Source: Halorussus halobius (GTDB lineage: Archaea > Halobacteriota > Halobacteria > Halobacteriales > Haladaptataceae). Taken from it: a stretch of DNA of 64,000 nucleotides. How positions within the stretch are numbered: the first letter of the stretch is position 1; every line of letters begins with the position of its first letter. The DNA lies in NCBI RefSeq assembly GCF_004765805.1, contig NZ_SBIU01000005.1, forward strand, positions 124,001-188,000, written 5' to 3'. Positions 62,801 to 64,000 of this stretch are shown piece by piece. The position numbers and the translations under genes are program-made. Under the pieces are notes generated by a model, which saw nothing but the letters and a program-made list of their open reading frames with translations, was not told where the DNA came from and did no database searches.

Positions 62801-63014
62801 GGTCAACCTCAAGACCATCGTGAAGGAGGTCGACGACCGCGACGCCGAAATCGCCCGCCGGCGCGACCGCGAACCCGAACCCGAGGAGGTGGGCAAGCTC
62901 CTGCGATACGACGGCGAGGAGTTCACGATGCGGGACCTCGACTGGAGCGAGGTCGAGGACATCGCGGCCGACGAAGTGGACTACGACACCAAGCCCGACG
63001 ACTGGCTGGCGTAG
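59850..63014 (+). CDS. spoVR: SpoVR-family protein interrupted by an in-frame intein
   Basis: A 1054-codon gene: SpoVR/YcgB extein parts (residues 1-287 and 683-1054, together 659) plus a 395-residue intein (288-682). The host has DPYDVNYWVVDYDEMNELIA and AFLQESNGLADQKAVITHVE (His-rich segment) before the intein, and HQARVLNSPGLNPYQLGKEL and PTVAVYDGNYDNRNELLLGH after it. The conserved motif MNEGWASYWESMM is split between Ala and Ser. SpoVR proteins act with PrkA-type kinases in sporulation or stationary-phase stress in bacteria; the archaeal role is unknown. The gene starts 22 bases after DUF444. Splicing must occur for a normal product. Confidence 0.94.
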   Translation: MRERPRTQRAAEPLQEPASEARKLAQTLGLDPYDVNYWVVDYDEMNELIAYNGFQERYPHWRWGMQYDRQQKQGQYAGGKAFEIVINDDPSHAFLQESNGLADQKAVITHVEAHADFFANNRWYRMFADELDAAAMLERHARRIEAYMADPDVDREAVEEWIDSVLCLEDNIDQHEPFKRQYEREDADEEVEEAELAEKLDEMDLSDEVVQQVFDEEDLDEDATADLDEPEMDVLAFLRDHGKAYDQESSKAEEMTEWQREILEMLRAESYYFAAQKLTKVMNEGWACVAPETPIFTSDGLVSMQRVVENHTPVSDGEETRAVYDSNVIPNHETVTIETRRGFELTGSNNHRIRRPDGSWVRLDELTEGDEIEVSGGNGVWPEEFASIEWDTPDYVTLEDVAEHAGVSVWTVMRYRKTGRAEKADAIEDALTRYEGENQSVAQREPIRVPGEVNERFGRFLGLFVGDGHVSTDSRHVGFTTAQRDHAEEFAGLTDELFGIDPKVERDGSRWRVYAYSENLKDLLVNELGLPVGNAAREKAVPEHVLRSPKSVVAEFIRGLMDADGYAGEQGAILSTTSEAMSETVQLLLTNFDVLSRRREQHDGCYHVHLTGRSAKRFADEIGFGYPEKADALGTYLDELAWFEDESWTDEVVEIEADEGTVYDISVEETHRYAGAGFVNHNSYWESMMMGEEAFAGDDEFLQYADHQARVLNSPGLNPYQLGKELWEYVENTENRREVARKLLRVEGVTWRNFHDTVDFDRIQDLLAPDPRIDSIDPENLGELHSLVPEKVDGEALDRAQAGEIDVERYPWKLLTYEGLAERHFSLCKRQNRGFLRSTSQQDLERFARYVVDDARYDAVEEAVADVEYATGWDRMREVRESHNDVTFLDSFLTQEFVTDNEYFTYEFSQTTGDYRVASTDYEDVKKKLMLQFTNFGKPTVAVYDGNYDNRNELLLGHHYNGVMLDLQQAKRTLERAFDLWGRPVNLKTIVKEVDDRDAEIARRRDREPEPEEVGKLLRYDGEEFTMRDLDWSEVEDIAADEVDYDTKPDDWLA
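60711..61895 (+). mobile_element. Intein with LAGLIDADG homing endonuclease in SpoVR
   Basis: 395 residues with all splicing elements: a first residue Cys (CVAPETPIFTSDGL), block B-like LTGSNNHRIRRPDG with His at intein residue 64, block F VYDISVEETHRYAG, block G GAGFVNHN ending His-Asn, and Ser as the +1 extein residue. The DOD-type endonuclease motifs are FLGLFVGDGHV (about 173-183) and FIRGLMDADGYAG (about 269-281). Between the splicing and endonuclease parts lies an HTH segment LEDVAEHAGVSVWTVMRYRK (about 111-130). The DNA is AT-richer and its codon use looser than the flanking extein, as expected of a horizontally moving element. Confidence 0.94.
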
Positions 63015-63577
63015 CGCTTTCGAGCGATAGTGGCGGTCGCGGTGGCGGTGGCGGTTTTCATTGGTCGAGTGATAGTAGCGGTTGCGGTGGCGGTTTTCAT
63101 TGGTCGAGCGACAGTGGCGGCCGCGGTTGCGGTGGCGGTGTTCACTGGTGGAGTGATAGTGGCGGTCGCGGTGTCGGTTCGACGTGGTTCACCGGTCGTG
63201 ACCGCAATTCTCTTCGTGTTCCTGAAAGCCGTACCGTGACTGCGACCTAATCCGCAGTATCAACCGCGACCGCCACAACAACGACCACATCGATACTTGA
63301 GCCAATGAGAACGGCCACCGCCACAGCAACCGCGACCGCGACAGCAACCGCGACCGCGACCGTGACGGCAACCGCAGCCGGGTTCCAGTCTACAGCCGTA
63401 CACGGCCCGTCCCGATTGCAAAGCGTTTGAGCGTTCGAGCGCCGAATCGACCGGACCGAGCGCACCGTCGTCGGGAGCCACGCCATCGGCGCGGTCGCGG
63501 GACTGCTGGCGTACTCGCTGTTCGAGCGAGCCGTCGGCCACGCCCACCCGGCCGCTGGCGGGAGTTGAGTTCGGCAT
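63015..63577. other. 563-bp convergent spacer: repeat element plus an orphan coding-like fragment
   Basis: Repeat copy 5 fills 63025-63382. After it, the plus-strand frame 63431-63568 reads GSHAIGAVAGLLAYSLFERA and ends HAHPAAGGS, a plausible membrane segment. No ATG or GTG lies between the preceding stop (63428-63430) and that segment, so it is either a decayed gene end or chance. Confidence 0.4.
63025..63382. repeat. Intergenic repeat element, copy 5
   Basis: The left part has GTGGCGGTCGCGGTGGCGGT and three to four units of about 48 bases ending in CATTGGTCGAGYGAYAGT. The right part has the complementary theme: ACCGCGACCGCCACAACAAC, CTTGAGCCAATGAGAACGGC and (ACCGCGACCGCGACAGCA)n. TTGGTCGAG and CTTGAGCCA(A/G)TGAGA boxes link it to copies 1, 3 and 4. 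The GAGGCTGGGGAGG terminus is absent, so it is a divergent member. Confidence 0.6.
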
Positions 63578-64000
63578 TCAGTCGTCGTTGGGAACGAAGT
63601 TGTCGAGCAGTCGGTCGCCCAGCGCCAGCACCACCAGCGCGCCGACCGCGTCGAACACGAGGTCGAGGAGGGTATCGCGCTTGCTGTAGGTCACGAGAAT
63701 CGGCTCGATGCCGAGTCGGCGACTGACCGCGTGGATGGCGTACTCCGCGAGTTCCCAGACCACGCCGCCCACGGCGACGACGCCAAGCACGCGCGGCCGG
63801 GGGTCGCGGTCGCGCCGCCGCGAGACGGCGTGGACGACCCCGCCCAGCAGCGTCGCCGAGAGCGTGTGAGTCACGTGGTCCCACCACCACGTCTCGTCGT
63901 ACGGGCCGAGCATCCCGACCGCGTGGGCGAGCATGGCGACGCCGGCGTAGACGCGCTGCCACGGGCGGAACTCGACGTTCCACAGCGTCTCCACGGCGTC
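63578..64000 (-). CDS. DUF2238 (YjdF-like) membrane protein, 5' end possibly outside window
   Basis: At least 138 residues are visible. A GTG at 63994 could be the start, but the frame stays open to the window edge, so the gene may extend further. It has TWWWDHVTHTLSATLLGGVV, VVAVGGVVWELAEYAIHAVS and RDTLLDLVFDAVGALVVLAL, matching the DUF2238/YjdF pattern of His/Trp/Glu-containing membrane helices. Four or five membrane segments. Function unknown. Confidence 0.75.
   Translation of the reverse strand, partial: DAVETLWNVEFRPWQRVYAGVAMLAHAVGMLGPYDETWWWDHVTHTLSATLLGGVVHAVSRRRDRDPRPRVLGVVAVGGVVWELAEYAIHAVSRRLGIEPILVTYSKRDTLLDLVFDAVGALVVLALGDRLLDNFVPNDD

Noticed and set aside
59850..63014. SpoVR as evidence of sporulation
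   Set aside because: Haloarchaea do not sporulate; SpoVR homologues are widespread in non-sporulating organisms within kinase-linked stress operons.
63030..63239. Open frame encoding a Val/Ala repeat peptide in the last repeat element
   Set aside because: It comes from the (GCGGTCGCGGT)n runs of repeat copy 5 and has no haloarchaeal protein character.

Overview
The window is chromosomal DNA from a halophilic archaeon (class Halobacteria). The proteins are strongly acidic and GC-rich. Most genes read as leaderless archaeal transcripts, with a TATA-like element about 25-30 bases before an ATG or GTG. Archaeal and haloarchaeal markers are present: Nop5 with fibrillarin, DacZ, archaeal CoaD, a GCS2-type GshA, a TrmB-family regulator, bacterio-opsin-activator-type HTH proteins, a GYD protein and DUF5820. 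I cannot name the genus.

Layout. 1-2148: the tail of a MaoC dehydratase, then an AT-richer patch with a CPBP membrane protease. 2149-9650: phenylacetate catabolism, with a PaaG-like isomerase, a PaaI-like thioesterase, an HTH regulator and the epoxidase operon paaA-B-C-D plus a separate zinc-ribbon gene, preceded by a 75-bp tandem repeat. 9873-15377: ogt, nop5-flpA (box C/D RNA 2'-O-methylation), gshA, an HTH regulator, coaD and a small monooxygenase. 15472-17528: a TFB-like cyclin protein, tRNA-Leu(TAG), an inverted pair of tRNA 3'-end fragments and an AT-richer solitary nuclease gene, which together look like a tRNA-associated insertion site. 17529-24521: a beta-helix lipoprotein, an arylsulfotransferase-like protein, dacZ-mscS (cyclic di-AMP and osmotic response), a membrane protein, tdk and a YIP1 protein. 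24617-31617: HAD hydrolase, acyl-CoA dehydrogenase, AlaX editing protein, class III aminotransferase, MgtC/DUF4010 protein. 31753-42590: Nudix, a universal-stress-protein/permease pair, TrmB-type regulator, M23 peptidase, DUF255 thioredoxin, a membrane J protein and a surface glycoprotein. 42676-53537: an Mrr-fold membrane protein, an M24 protein, metG, a methyltransferase, pyk, a hydroxyacid dehydrogenase and small conserved proteins. 54082-63014: the stress operon prkA-prkA-DUF444-spoVR. 63578 to the end: a DUF2238-like membrane protein.

The most striking item is a 395-residue intein inside SpoVR. It carries a LAGLIDADG homing endonuclease and an extra HTH segment, and it sits exactly in the conserved NEGWA/SYW motif. 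The second theme is a family of intergenic inverted-repeat elements seen at five places (about 10.4, 24.0, 27.9, 39.9 and 63.0 kb). They share arms built on GAGGCTGGGGAGGCGTGAGG and/or GCGGTCGCGGT runs. They encode no visible protein.

There is no rRNA, no CRISPR array and no transposase. Only one intact tRNA gene is visible.
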